Assembly (NCBI GenBank): GCA_019090455.1 | Contig: JAHRWA010000033.1 | Coordinates: forward strand, 1 to 64,000 | DNA length: 64,000 nt | DNA from: Pseudomonadales bacterium | GTDB taxonomy: Bacteria > Pseudomonadota > Gammaproteobacteria > Pseudomonadales > DC-out160 | Direction of reading: 5' to 3' | Part shown: positions 36,772 to 46,443 of the stretch, piece after piece | Layout of the letters: every line of letters starts with the position of its first letter | Position numbering within the stretch: the stretch's first letter is position 1 | Notes under the pieces: generated by a model | What the model saw: the letters and a program-made list of their open reading frames with translations, nothing else | Database searches by the model: none | What the model was told of the DNA's origin: nothing | Program-made: the position numbers and the translations under genes

Positions 36772-36803
36772 TGCTGAGCGGCAAATCAATTCACCGCTCA
36801 GCA
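36772..36803 (-). terminator. Strong hairpin between convergent genes (terminator)
   Basis: TGCTGAGCGG (36772-36781) and CCGCTCAGCA (36794-36803) form a perfect 10-bp stem with a 12-nt loop. On the minus strand it is followed by a T-rich stretch (AATTTAGAATTTTATT), so it most likely ends the beta-barrel transcript; it may also serve the plus-strand gene. Confidence 0.75.
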
Positions 36804-36823
36804 CAACTAAATGATCGAGTGAT

Positions 36824-38548
36824 CTAAAACTCCATGCGTCCCCCTAAATTGAACTGACTCTGAGTAACATCCTCATAGCCCACCGTACTCTGATAATAAG
36901 CATAGAAACTCTTACCACCCGTCAATATTGCAGAAACACCCACACCAACGTTGGCATAACTAGAATCTACTTCGTCAGTTTCCACACTAAAAGCAACCCT
37001 ATCCCCTATATCGCCAACAAACCGACCTGTCACTAATCGAGGATCATCGTCCAACTCAGAGACAAATTCGATCCGAGCGAGAGGTGTAACGATACCCCAC
37101 GACTGATCAAATACGTAGTTGACCTGACCACCCAGGTGTAACGTCAAGGATGTTAATTCTTGACCGTCCAATGCTAACGCCCAACCTGCACCCGCCGCCC
37201 CTTGGTTCGACATAATTTCTTCATAGGAATTCACTTTCGCTGTGAGCCCAATTAGCTGAGCAAACCCATCAACAGACAATGCGTTTCGCTGCCATAAATA
37301 TCCACTACCAATACTGTAAGTCGTCAGGCTCCCAGTATATGTAGCAGAAGCCGTTTGATTCACCCCCGTGTAAACAATATCCCGCGACTGATCATAGTCA
37401 TTACCTGCATAGGAAATCGTGTAATCGATATAGATAGAATCTGTGGGATAGTAGCTACCATAAAATGTCATGGTATAACCCTCTACTTCAAAAAGACCAT
37501 TATTGGAGTTTATTTCCGCCTCACTTGAAGTGAAACCTAAGGCAAGCCCCAAAACATAATCAGTACTCAGCTGATAATCCACTCCCGCAGTAAAGGCAAC
37601 GGTGTCGGTATCCGAACCTAACTCAAAATCCGTTGGGTCTTTTTCCGCACTTAATATTGTCGCATTCACAAAACCACCCACTTTGGAATAGGAGTCAGCC
37701 ATATTCGAATCCTCACCGGCAGCTCCACCAGTAGCAGGCGGTAAATCATGGGTAGAAGAAGAACCAGCAGCAAAGTGATTTACGGCTAAAAGGCCAGCCA
37801 AGTTACTCACCATAACCGCATCATCAGTTCCGCCATTTTTTCCTCTTAGCTTCTGCAATCGACTCTGCACATTTTGATCTTGAGCATTGGCTCCACCAAT
37901 GGCTAGATCAAATGAAACACTAGCAAAGGTAGGGGATATTTGCTCTAGGATTCGAAGCGCGATCGCATTGTCCTCAGCAGCACTGCTATTGATAAGCCCG
38001 ATTAAGGTATCGCAATCACCCTGCAAATCCGAATCAGATCTTCGTGAAGGACAGATATCAGATAACACTCTAGCCATCTCAGCAGAGGGCAATAGATCAG
38101 AACCCAATACTGTTTCAAATGTCGTTAGCAAATTAGCATCGGGCTCAATACTACAAGTTACAGTACCTCCTTCGTCCTCGGAGCAACTGACTTCAGTGCT
38201 GTCAGGAAAGGTGCAGACACTGTCGCCCTGCGCATCGGTGGTACACGACAAGGACACATTACCCTCGCTTAGGCATACAACCGACCCCTCACCCTGAACA
38301 CAGTCGTCAACGGCCAAAACAATATCGAGCAGCGGTTGCACTCCAAATCGATTTTCTGGCGATAGCGTACATTGATTCTGAAAGTCCTCAATGGATTCTA
38401 TCCCATCAACGTTTTCACACTCTAATTCAATGGGTACGGCCGCTTGTACAGCCTCACTACTAAATAGGGCTACCGATGACAGGACCAAAAGGCTAACCAT
38501 CATTGTTAAAGTTCTTGTATACGCAAAAATGGATGTCGTTATATTCAT
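36824..38548 (-). CDS. Outer-membrane beta-barrel (autotransporter-domain) protein
   Basis: The 574-residue product has a signal peptide (about 1-36, ending AVQA), a cysteine-rich passenger (about 40-175, with repeated SCTTDAQGDSVC-like segments), a helical segment, and a C-terminal autotransporter-type beta-barrel (about 290-574) with alternating strands ending in a terminal Phe (GGRMEF), the usual BAM signal. AAGGAGGA sits just before its ATG and overlaps the stop of the upstream barrel gene. It may be a surface adhesin or a porin-like barrel; no ligand is evident. Confidence 0.82.
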   Translation of the reverse strand: MNITTSIFAYTRTLTMMVSLLVLSSVALFSSEAVQAAVPIELECENVDGIESIEDFQNQCTLSPENRFGVQPLLDIVLAVDDCVQGEGSVVCLSEGNVSLSCTTDAQGDSVCTFPDSTEVSCSEDEGGTVTCSIEPDANLLTTFETVLGSDLLPSAEMARVLSDICPSRRSDSDLQGDCDTLIGLINSSAAEDNAIALRILEQISPTFASVSFDLAIGGANAQDQNVQSRLQKLRGKNGGTDDAVMVSNLAGLLAVNHFAAGSSSTHDLPPATGGAAGEDSNMADSYSKVGGFVNATILSAEKDPTDFELGSDTDTVAFTAGVDYQLSTDYVLGLALGFTSSEAEINSNNGLFEVEGYTMTFYGSYYPTDSIYIDYTISYAGNDYDQSRDIVYTGVNQTASATYTGSLTTYSIGSGYLWQRNALSVDGFAQLIGLTAKVNSYEEIMSNQGAAGAGWALALDGQELTSLTLHLGGQVNYVFDQSWGIVTPLARIEFVSELDDDPRLVTGRFVGDIGDRVAFSVETDEVDSSYANVGVGVSAILTGGKSFYAYYQSTVGYEDVTQSQFNLGGRMEF

Positions 38549-38560
38549 AATGATTCCTCC

Positions 38561-39319
38561 TTAAAATTGGTAATGTAATCCGAAAGTAATAACAGGGTAA
38601 AATTCAAAACCATCGAGCGCTTCCTGCAGTGCAATCTCTTCCGTTTTCAATTCATTTTGAAAATCGCTATTCGTCAGAACATCAAAAGTGCTGCTACCAT
38701 CGCTGATCTGAGCACCTGTTGCCGTTAATTTCACTACCGGCTCGCCTTGCAAAATAACGCCAATTTCTGTGCTCCATGCTAAGCCGCTTCTACCGGTCGC
38801 TGCATTATTCCAACCCAATCCAACATAAGGACTAACTCTGCGAAAATTGACGGTGGCCTCTATACTCAACTCACCAGAATAGGTTTCATCCCCAATCTCA
38901 TAGGTACCCGTTTGTTGTGCCCCCATATTAAAATGGTTGCCATTATTCACAAGGCCCGCACTCACATGAAGCCCGCCGTGCCACGGATGCCAATCGATAA
39001 TGGCAGCGAAGTTAGAAAAACCGAGATCGGCGGTGTAATCAATACCTTCCTCTTCTATATCTACTTCAAAGGTATATCCGCTCAAAGAAAAGCGAGTCAC
39101 AATGGAAGGCGACAATCCCTTACTAATTTCGACTCCTAAACCAGTCGTCCCTGCATTGATGCCGAGCGATGTATCACCACCATAACTCAACATGGAGCAT
39201 GAAACAGCAGCTATGCCTATTGCCGTTGAAAAGATGTTTTTCGAGCTGATTCCGATATTGAATTTATGGCTGTCAGTGCCAAATCTGGCATAGCCATTAT
39301 TACTAGGTCGTAAAGGCAT
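38561..39319 (-). CDS. Predicted outer-membrane beta-barrel protein
   Basis: The 252-residue product has a long polar N-terminus before a hydrophobic stretch (about residues 28-48, FSTAIGIAAVSCSMLSYG), then glycine- and aromatic-rich alternating strands (GINAGTTGLGVEISKG, ISPYVGLGWNNAA) and a terminal Phe (FGLHYQF), typical of an eight-strand barrel. Function unknown. It is cotranscribed with the autotransporter-like gene 12 bp downstream. The signal may start at an internal codon, since the N-terminal ~25 residues look atypical. Confidence 0.7.
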   Translation of the reverse strand: MPLRPSNNGYARFGTDSHKFNIGISSKNIFSTAIGIAAVSCSMLSYGGDTSLGINAGTTGLGVEISKGLSPSIVTRFSLSGYTFEVDIEEEGIDYTADLGFSNFAAIIDWHPWHGGLHVSAGLVNNGNHFNMGAQQTGTYEIGDETYSGELSIEATVNFRRVSPYVGLGWNNAATGRSGLAWSTEIGVILQGEPVVKLTATGAQISDGSSTFDVLTNSDFQNELKTEEIALQEALDGFEFYPVITFGLHYQF

Positions 39320-39586
39320 GATGCTCTCCTTTGTATTTGATCCGTTTAACGCTTGAATTGTTCAAGATATGGGACGCAGAGATTCTGCAATTAAATTACC
39401 AATGATTATCTGATGACATTATCGATAAATCACCGACCACGCGATTAATTGCCAATAAAGCAGAATGGGTAAAATATCGATATGTCGGAAGCGGGAAGAA
39501 TATCACGCATTGCTATGCATCGTTAATGAATTAACACACACTTCAGGCAAGTAATAAGTCTCGAGAATGCGCGACAGAACCTGGTT

Positions 39587-42500
39587 TTATTGCAACACCC
39601 GCATCAGCGCAGATTGCCTTACCCTGATAAGTAGCACTAAAAACAGACTCATCCAAATTGAAAAACTACCGCCATTAGAATCTCCACCCACCGATTCCCC
39701 AAATGTAGCGATATTCCCGGAGACATCGCTATTATTAGTCTCATCACTCTCTTCCGAGTCGCTACTCACAACGACAGATAGCGTTAAAAACTCATTGGAT
39801 AAAGTCATTAGTGACACATTAAGATCAAGGCTATCAGAAGAGCCTGCGGGTAGATCACCTAGACTGCAATCAATGGTTTCCTCACCAAAAGCACAATTTT
39901 CCGGCGAGATATCTACTTGAATATTCGCAGGTAAAGCCACTGAAAAAATAACGTTCTCTGCGCCACCTAAACCCGAATTTGTTACTTCAACAGTAAACGT
40001 CTCTGATGACCCCACATTCAAACTATTTGGCAAACCAGATAGAACTACAGATAAATCCGCAGAATCTGATACCACGGCCACAGGCTGAATAACAAAATCC
40101 TTGATCGACACCACATTATTACCATCACTACGATCCAAAGAAGCGCTATCAACAACCAGGTTAAACAAATCTAATGTCGTTGCTACCAATTGATTTGCTG
40201 CCGATAATTCAACAACAATACTTAAATCCTGAACGGATTCATCCGCAGCCAAGGTGCTAGCCACAACGCACAAAACTCTCTGATCAGTGGCGGTACATCC
40301 ATCGCCGCTGACAAATATAAACTCATCAGGCAAATCCACTCCCAATTCCACTCCCGTGGCTGACTCCGGCCCTCGATTAGTGATGGTATAACTCAACGTT
40401 AGTTGATCACCATGCTGCCCAAAACTATTGCTAATTTGGGCATCCAAGGTCAAATCCGCATTCGCTGCACCGGCAACCCCATCAACCCCAAACAGAACTG
40501 AGTTATTAGAAAAATCCCAATCAATTTCGGCACCATCCACTGTCATCTCCAACAAGATTCCGCTCTCTCCTATGACCCGAGCATCCAACGTCAAAACCTT
40601 AAGGTCTTGAGTGGCGCCATCGACCTTAGCGATAGTGCCTATCTCGCAAGTCAAAGAACGATTATCATCCCCACCTAAATTACACCCTGCAGGCAATCTA
40701 TCTAGCTCTATTTTTAAAGCACCAGAAAGACGAGAAGTTAAAACCACATCGGTGGCATCGACGTCATCACTCTCATTAGTAATTTCAAGAATATATTGCA
40801 CATAATCGCCAACCTGCACGGCTGAATTTTCGGCAATCGCACTACCGTTAGAGCGGACTTCTCGAATAGCAATACTGACATCATCATAAACGCTTTCGAG
40901 CAAACCCATTTGGTACACAGACACTCGACTCTTACTCAAAGTAGTAACAGCATCCGGATCAGGCCTTTCTTCTGAAAAGTAATCGTCCACCCTGACACTA
41001 TCCCTACCTTGAAAACCGGGCTCACTGCGCGCGACATACAATCGGTCGAAGTTTGCAGACAAATGAACATTGCCGGTAATCGCAGCGCCGTTAATATCCA
41101 AAAAAGTATGACTTATACGTGCAGCAGAGGACATTTGTTGCAAACTTAAATCAATGGCATAAACATTAACTGTGTTTTCCAGATTAACTGGATCAGCTGT
41201 TTTCACTATCGCGTGAGTGTTTGTAATAATAAATGGCGGCACCACCACCTCATTAACTAACGGTGTCCACACCCAAGGGTCGCCCACGCTATCCTTTACA
41301 GAAGAGCCGTTAGCTTCTAAATAAAACGCCTCTAGACCTCCATTAGCAACAGCATAAGCAATAGCGCCATTCGCACTATCTTCTGTATTTGGGCTAATAG
41401 AAACTTGTCCGTCAAATCCCGTTCCCGTTAACTTTTCAATTTCGAACTCAAATCCATTCCTTCGCGTATCCTCATCTAGCTTACTGAGATCAATCGCTAT
41501 TAATCTACCCTTAGCAACTCCTTGTACCGTTTTGTGGCCTACCACTACGGCATAATTTTCGAAAAGAGATGGCGCCCTATTCATGTGAAAAGGCCTAACA
41601 CTATCGGCAGGTACATAATCGAGATCTTCTACAATATAACGTTGTGCTCCCGTATCCCGATCAAACACCCAAAATCGACCACCAGGCAACGAATAAGAAA
41701 CTTCATCGGGGTGTTTTTTTGCGGTATACGTTAAAACAAATTCTTCATTTACTGCTGGCGTCCATAAATCATTTGCCGCCACAGGTGCAAACTCTGAATT
41801 ACCCGCCCAAAGGTTTGTCGCTATATCTTTATCCGCACTAAAAGCATAGATACCACTGGTTTTCCGTTCCTTCGCTTCCCCCCCGCCCATGCTGTAAATG
41901 CTGTGGGTACTCTCTTCGCTATTTTCATCTGTACTACTGTAGGGTGCTGGTGCCAAAAATATATCAAACTCATTGGCTTCAATGGGATGCATCAAAGAAT
42001 CGATAATCGGCCCGCCCGAGGCTTCATGCCCGTCCTCTAATTTCGTCCAGATAAAAGGGAACTGCCGAAGATGGGCAAACCGAAAAATAGTGCCTCCGTG
42101 ACCACCGCATAACAATGGCGACTCGTACTGCCAAGCATTGGTATTGATAAAGATACCGTCATTAAAAACAGTAGGCTGACTTTGTGAGTTAGGGCAAACC
42201 GGCGGTACATAATCCGGTGCATCAGGAGGCAAATTAGTCGCAGGCCAATAAGTTCTATCATTAAAACGCAAATGTGCGTCAAACCGATAATCATAAAAAG
42301 ACTCGAGGACTTGCTTCTCTTCATCCACAACCCAAAACATATGCGGCAATTTAAAACCCCGATTGGAAACGAATAGCTTCCCCTTCACTACTGAAACTTG
42401 ATTCAATGCAGGTTCAAAAAAGTATCGAGTCTCATCCAGATCCGTTAAGGCATTGTCGTGCCACAAGGTAATGGCGTTATCACCCGGCAAAGGCCCCACA

Positions 42501-42697
42501 AAAAAACCTTTATCCCAGTCCACGGCCGAACCGGCAGCAAAATCCAAAGACACTGGCACATGACCCGTATGCCCGCTATCGCCCTGATAGGTACCCCAAG
42601 GGTTATCAATACGCGCTTGCTCAAGACTCTTAGAAAATGCAGATGAAGCCAAACAAAGCAACAAAGGAATGAATAGCCAATAACGAGAAAACAACAT
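39587..42697 (-). CDS. Large exported protein with DUF11 domains and GlyGly-CTERM tail
   Basis: The 1036-residue product has a signal peptide (about 1-24), a large N-terminal region (to about 600) with PQQ/quinoprotein-propeller-like features (GHVPVSLDFAA, NNAITLWHD, YSLPGGRFWVFDRDTG), and at least three DUF11 Ig-like domains (about 640-990, each with TNxG/ExxDA and a Cys-Cys pair). The end, GGSFSIWMSLFLVLLIRVR, is a GlyGly-CTERM sorting signal: Gly-rich, one membrane helix, then basic residues. It is expected to be cleaved by rhombosortase and exported with type II secretion. No rhombosortase gene is in the window. Confidence 0.8.
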   Translation of the reverse strand: MLFSRYWLFIPLLLCLASSAFSKSLEQARIDNPWGTYQGDSGHTGHVPVSLDFAAGSAVDWDKGFFVGPLPGDNAITLWHDNALTDLDETRYFFEPALNQVSVVKGKLFVSNRGFKLPHMFWVVDEEKQVLESFYDYRFDAHLRFNDRTYWPATNLPPDAPDYVPPVCPNSQSQPTVFNDGIFINTNAWQYESPLLCGGHGGTIFRFAHLRQFPFIWTKLEDGHEASGGPIIDSLMHPIEANEFDIFLAPAPYSSTDENSEESTHSIYSMGGGEAKERKTSGIYAFSADKDIATNLWAGNSEFAPVAANDLWTPAVNEEFVLTYTAKKHPDEVSYSLPGGRFWVFDRDTGAQRYIVEDLDYVPADSVRPFHMNRAPSLFENYAVVVGHKTVQGVAKGRLIAIDLSKLDEDTRRNGFEFEIEKLTGTGFDGQVSISPNTEDSANGAIAYAVANGGLEAFYLEANGSSVKDSVGDPWVWTPLVNEVVVPPFIITNTHAIVKTADPVNLENTVNVYAIDLSLQQMSSAARISHTFLDINGAAITGNVHLSANFDRLYVARSEPGFQGRDSVRVDDYFSEERPDPDAVTTLSKSRVSVYQMGLLESVYDDVSIAIREVRSNGSAIAENSAVQVGDYVQYILEITNESDDVDATDVVLTSRLSGALKIELDRLPAGCNLGGDDNRSLTCEIGTIAKVDGATQDLKVLTLDARVIGESGILLEMTVDGAEIDWDFSNNSVLFGVDGVAGAANADLTLDAQISNSFGQHGDQLTLSYTITNRGPESATGVELGVDLPDEFIFVSGDGCTATDQRVLCVVASTLAADESVQDLSIVVELSAANQLVATTLDLFNLVVDSASLDRSDGNNVVSIKDFVIQPVAVVSDSADLSVVLSGLPNSLNVGSSETFTVEVTNSGLGGAENVIFSVALPANIQVDISPENCAFGEETIDCSLGDLPAGSSDSLDLNVSLMTLSNEFLTLSVVVSSDSEESDETNNSDVSGNIATFGESVGGDSNGGSFSIWMSLFLVLLIRVRQSALMRVLQ

Positions 42698-43059
42698 AGG
42701 AACCCTGCTAATGTTTTGTTTTTATTTATTAATATCTATTATTTTTTCAGCTAACGGTAGAACAGATGTCCACCAATTACGCGGGAAGTCAGTTATACCA
42801 CCGACAAAGGGTCTTTCCAACTATTTTATCCACTGCACTGCTAACCGCGCCTGTCGGCATACCGCAACAGCTCGAGCCAGTTTTAGCGTGCCCACCTTAC
42901 CCTGCAAAACTGCTGGTAAAGTCACCTCATTTCTTATTAAAATGGCCAACTATTTTACTCAATCAAACCCGCTTTTCTTCTTTGGGTTGAACCTGGCACC
43001 AAGAATTAACGAAGAACACGTCAGAAATAATAACAAATTTAAACTCGGAGTTTCAGAAT
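42698..43059. other. Intergenic region between divergent surface-protein genes
   Basis: This 362-bp gap holds the 5' regions of the GlyGly-CTERM gene (minus) and the beta-barrel gene (plus). Two short open frames on the plus strand (from 42711 and 42766) have no good ribosome site and no recognisable product. No convincing promoter, palindrome or repeat was found. Confidence 0.5.
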
Positions 43060-43701
43060 ATGCCTAAGGCAACCCCCCCAAATAATCCTTCCATACTTAT
43101 CGTTATCTTAGTCCCCATTCTACTCCTGATCTCCAATTTTGGTTTTGCCTTTGAACTCGATTTAGCGGACCGATATGTAGAAGTCTCCTTCGGCAACATT
43201 CAGTACAATACACCGCAAGATTTTTTCTTTACCGGTGACAGCTACGACAATCCCACCAATATTCAAATTTTAGTAGGCACTCATTTCAAACGCAGCGACA
43301 AAAAAATCATTAGCGTTGAAGGTTTCTACAATATTATGGGGGAAAGTGATTCCAATCATCGCATCAACAGCACCACTCGCAACGCCAGCATAGAGGCTTC
43401 CACTTTCGGCGCTGGACTGCGACTCGGTAAACCCATCGGTGAATCATTTATTCTGTCCACGAGATTTGGCCTGCACTTATGGCAGATAGAAGGTACCAGC
43501 AACCAAGCAAACACAGAAGATTCCATTACTGGAGAAGGCGCTGACGAAAACGGTATCGGTGCCTACATCGGCGTAAATCTTAGCTACACACTCAGCAAGC
43601 AATTATTTATCAGCGCGGGAGGACAGGCATTCCCAATGGATATCGAAGGAAACAATATTCACGTTACCAACTATTACCTTGGCGCTGGCTATTATTTTTA
43701 A
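43060..43701 (+). CDS. Outer-membrane beta-barrel protein (OmpA/OmpX-like size)
   Basis: The 213-residue product has a signal peptide (about 1-31, ending FGFA) and an eight-strand-type barrel with alternating hydrophobic and polar residues, glycine-rich turns (ASTFGAGLRLGKPIG, GIGAYIGVNLSY) and a C-terminal aromatic ending YLGAGYYF. GGAG lies about 9 bases before the ATG. Possibly a sensor- or porin-like small barrel; no family assigned. A weak hairpin with a T-run (43710-43741) follows and may be its terminator. Confidence 0.78.
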   Translation: MPKATPPNNPSILIVILVPILLLISNFGFAFELDLADRYVEVSFGNIQYNTPQDFFFTGDSYDNPTNIQILVGTHFKRSDKKIISVEGFYNIMGESDSNHRINSTTRNASIEASTFGAGLRLGKPIGESFILSTRFGLHLWQIEGTSNQANTEDSITGEGADENGIGAYIGVNLSYTLSKQLFISAGGQAFPMDIEGNNIHVTNYYLGAGYYF

Positions 43702-43811
43702 GAACCAAAGAGCCTTTAAAGATAGCCAAAGGGCCTCGTTTTAATAACACTCATTGTTAATTACTCCCATTGCTAATCACTTTTGTATTTGAAAATAGGC
43801 GTCATTAAAAA

Positions 43812-45173
43812 CTAAAGGATTTCGTCGGCTTCATAAAAACTATCGGAAACGGTTTCCAATATTGCCTTATTTTCTTCGAGCTGAGTCGTTAAGGTCCAAG
43901 CGAATATTTGATAAAATTGATACTCGCCTTCGATTATGGAAATAACGTAGGTAATCTCAACGCCATCAATCACTCCTTCCACCCAATAGCGAGTGGCATT
44001 CTTTCCATCAACTCTCAATTGAGACGGGCCGGAAATAATTTTCGGTCGCGATATATTGGTGAAAACCTTTTCTACTACTTTCTCACCATAGGCAATCACT
44101 GACATATTGCGTTCCAGCGATTTATCTTGCACAGCCACCATCACATAATTTTCTTCCTCTAGACTAGCCGCTTGCAATAAGGTTTTTTCAGACAACTGGA
44201 CCAAACTGGTCCAATGAATTGGCACCACCATCCTCGCCCTACCTTCGCCGCTCACCAATGGCTTGAATTGCAACACGATAGGTGTGTCGTGTTGCAATTC
44301 AAGCCGACAACCCAACGGCCGAAGTTCATTATTGAGATTGCCGCCTTCACAACGCCACATCACTTCATGATCATAACTTTTAGGAACATAGTGTAAGACT
44401 CTATTTTTACCGACGATTTCTTCTTTGAATAAGACAGTAAGAATAGAATTCTGCCCCAATTGAATAGCTTCAACGCTCTCACTATTGAGCGTTTCAGACA
44501 AACCCATTTGTGCGTTGCTCTCCGGCCAAGTACCCGACTGGTGAATATAAGCCGTTACCTGGGCACAGACCTGATCAATAAAATCAAAGTCATCGGCAAG
44601 CCGTTCCTTGGCTCTATATTGTTGAACTCCTGGCCAACCTAAACTCACCACTAACCAGACCGTCAAAAGAATAAAAACACTCCCCACAAAGATCTTCTTT
44701 AAACACTGACTTCTCGCTTCACTAGCGGAACTTTCGCTAATATTGATCTTCTGATTCTGAGGAACAAAATCCTTGTCCTCACCGGGGTCAATCTCTGCGT
44801 AGATATCCGCAGCCGTAGCCCTATGCTTAGCACTGTCACTCTCATCTACATTCGGTTTTTCTACCGCATCAATTCCTTGAGATCGCAATCCACCTTTTTC
44901 ATCAGCGACTTCATCCTCATTGACCGCAATAGCGACTAACGCATCTTCGTTAACTTTGCAGTTTGCGCCACAGGCGCTAATCGCTTTCTGGTATTTCAGA
45001 GCAATATCGCCGGTAATCGATTTTTTAATTATCGTCGAATCACATCGTAGCAACAGAGCAATCTTTTCTTCTGTGGTTTTGACTAACTTAGCAAGCTGCT
45101 TTACCACCACATCAAAATCATGCCCCTCCTGCACTCCCGCTAGCAAGATAACATTATATTTGGCGTTACTCAT
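43812..45173 (-). CDS. Membrane protein joining a small N-terminal domain to pilin-like and PsbP-like domains
   Basis: The 453-residue product begins with a small alpha/beta domain (about 1-75, VILLAGVQEGHDFDVVVKQLAKL, ALKYQKAISACGANCKV) seen at the N-terminus of several membrane proteins, then a polar linker, a membrane helix (about 161-182) and an outer part that resembles a type IV pilin tail, with a cysteine pair (MWRCEGGNL, RPLGC, about 270-290). A C-terminal domain (about 315-450) resembles PsbP/DUF1795. No pilin cleavage site is seen. It carries a striking perfect inverted repeat (44260-44305) in its coding sequence. Function unknown. Confidence 0.65.
   Translation of the reverse strand: MSNAKYNVILLAGVQEGHDFDVVVKQLAKLVKTTEEKIALLLRCDSTIIKKSITGDIALKYQKAISACGANCKVNEDALVAIAVNEDEVADEKGGLRSQGIDAVEKPNVDESDSAKHRATAADIYAEIDPGEDKDFVPQNQKINISESSASEARSQCLKKIFVGSVFILLTVWLVVSLGWPGVQQYRAKERLADDFDFIDQVCAQVTAYIHQSGTWPESNAQMGLSETLNSESVEAIQLGQNSILTVLFKEEIVGKNRVLHYVPKSYDHEVMWRCEGGNLNNELRPLGCRLELQHDTPIVLQFKPLVSGEGRARMVVPIHWTSLVQLSEKTLLQAASLEEENYVMVAVQDKSLERNMSVIAYGEKVVEKVFTNISRPKIISGPSQLRVDGKNATRYWVEGVIDGVEITYVISIIEGEYQFYQIFAWTLTTQLEENKAILETVSDSFYEADEIL
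44260..44305 (-). repeat. Perfect 19-bp inverted repeat with 8-nt loop inside a coding sequence
   Basis: Left arm GGCTTGAATTGCAACACGA (44260-44278) and right arm TCGTGTTGCAATTCAAGCC (44287-44305) are exact reverse complements around TAGGTGTG. It encodes about residues 290-305 of the minus-strand protein, directly after the pilin-like cysteine motif, where the C-terminal domain begins. In mRNA it would form a very stable hairpin. Confidence 0.95.
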
Positions 45174-45237
45174 GACCCAAGAGCTCTATTCTTTCTTTCA
45201 TTTTTTTGCATAATCAACACCACAACAGGATAAGCAT

Positions 45238-46443
45238 TTATGGCTGAAAATAGCGGACCTTATAAATAGCACCCGCATAGTCATCGGATATATAGATTGT
45301 TCCATCATGCCCTTCTACCACATCTACTGGTCTAGCCAATATGGTATCGCCATCGTGAAATCCTGCCACAAAATCCTTTTCAACAATACTGCCATCTTTT
45401 TTCCAATGCAACGAAACCACCTTATAACCATCCCTCTCTCGACGATTCCAAGATCCATGTAGCGCAACTAAAGCCGCACCTTGATAATTTTTAGGGAGTG
45501 TTTTTCCCGCAATAAAGGCCATTCCTAAGGGCGCATTATGGGCTCGGAACTCATGTACTGGTGCGATAGATCCTTGCACCAGAATATCTTTACCTTCGCC
45601 CAAATCAGGATCTAATATTTTCGCGCCATTCGCGTACGGCCAACCGTAGAAATTACCTTTTTCAATTTGGTTTAACTCACAAGGCGGAAAATCATCACCT
45701 AAAAGATCCCGCCCATTATCGGTAGCGTAAAGACGAGAGTCTTGCAGAGACCAATCAAATCCGACGCTATTGCGCAACCCCGAAGCAAATACTTCCTCGC
45801 CGCTGCCGTCTGCGTTGTATCGCATTATTGTCGCCCGCCGCTTATCCTCTTCGACACAGACATTGCATGAAGAGCCAACACTCAAATAGAGAAATCCATC
45901 AGGCCCAAACTTAATCGTTTTAGTACGGTGGTTTCCGCCCTCAGGTAACCCATTAATGATAGGCTTAACCTCCCCTATGACGCTGCGCCGCTGGGCATCG
46001 AATTTAATCCGACTCACACCGCCTGATTCAGCGACATATAACCAACCCTCATGGATATCCAGGCCATGAGGGTAATTGAGGGAACGTAATAAAGGCTTCA
46101 CCAGGACTTCACCTAAATCATCTTTATACACAATAAAAACTTTCCCCTCCCTTGGAGAGCTAACGATTAAATCACCTCTCTCTGTCACCGCCATCATACG
46201 CGCACCCGGTACTAACCCTGCATGCACCTCTATGCCAAAATCTAGCGGAACTGACACATGATCAGCCAGCCCTCGTTGAGTTGCCTTCGGAGCGGGAATT
46301 CCCATTGCCGTTTTCAACAAACTACGGTCAAACTTAACACCCAAGGCTGAAAGGTAAAAAAAGCTCGCCGCCACACTAAAAAGTAGCAACAAAGCACTCC
46401 CTATAAAGAGTCTCAACCTGCGTTTACGATTAGGCTTTATCAT
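45238..46443 (-). CDS. PQQ-dependent sugar dehydrogenase family protein (membrane-anchored)
   Basis: Six-bladed propeller of the soluble aldose/sorbosone dehydrogenase family, expected to oxidise sugars outside the cytoplasm using PQQ. The 401-residue product has an N-terminal signal-anchor (about 9-30) and the blade motifs GLVPGARMMAV, GNHRTKTIKFGPDGFLYLSVGSSCN, RNSVGFDW, ELNQIEKGNFYGWPYANG and HGSWNRRERDGYKVV. The cysteine pair in GSSCNVC is unusual for the family. Function assigned by fold; a PQQ synthesis locus is not in the window. Confidence 0.85.
   Translation of the reverse strand: MIKPNRKRRLRLFIGSALLLLFSVAASFFYLSALGVKFDRSLLKTAMGIPAPKATQRGLADHVSVPLDFGIEVHAGLVPGARMMAVTERGDLIVSSPREGKVFIVYKDDLGEVLVKPLLRSLNYPHGLDIHEGWLYVAESGGVSRIKFDAQRRSVIGEVKPIINGLPEGGNHRTKTIKFGPDGFLYLSVGSSCNVCVEEDKRRATIMRYNADGSGEEVFASGLRNSVGFDWSLQDSRLYATDNGRDLLGDDFPPCELNQIEKGNFYGWPYANGAKILDPDLGEGKDILVQGSIAPVHEFRAHNAPLGMAFIAGKTLPKNYQGAALVALHGSWNRRERDGYKVVSLHWKKDGSIVEKDFVAGFHDGDTILARPVDVVEGHDGTIYISDDYAGAIYKVRYFQP

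Noticed and set aside
42711-43067. Plus-strand ORF of 118 codons overlapping the start of the beta-barrel gene
   Set aside because: No good ribosome site, no recognisable product, and it overlaps the well-supported gene at 43060.
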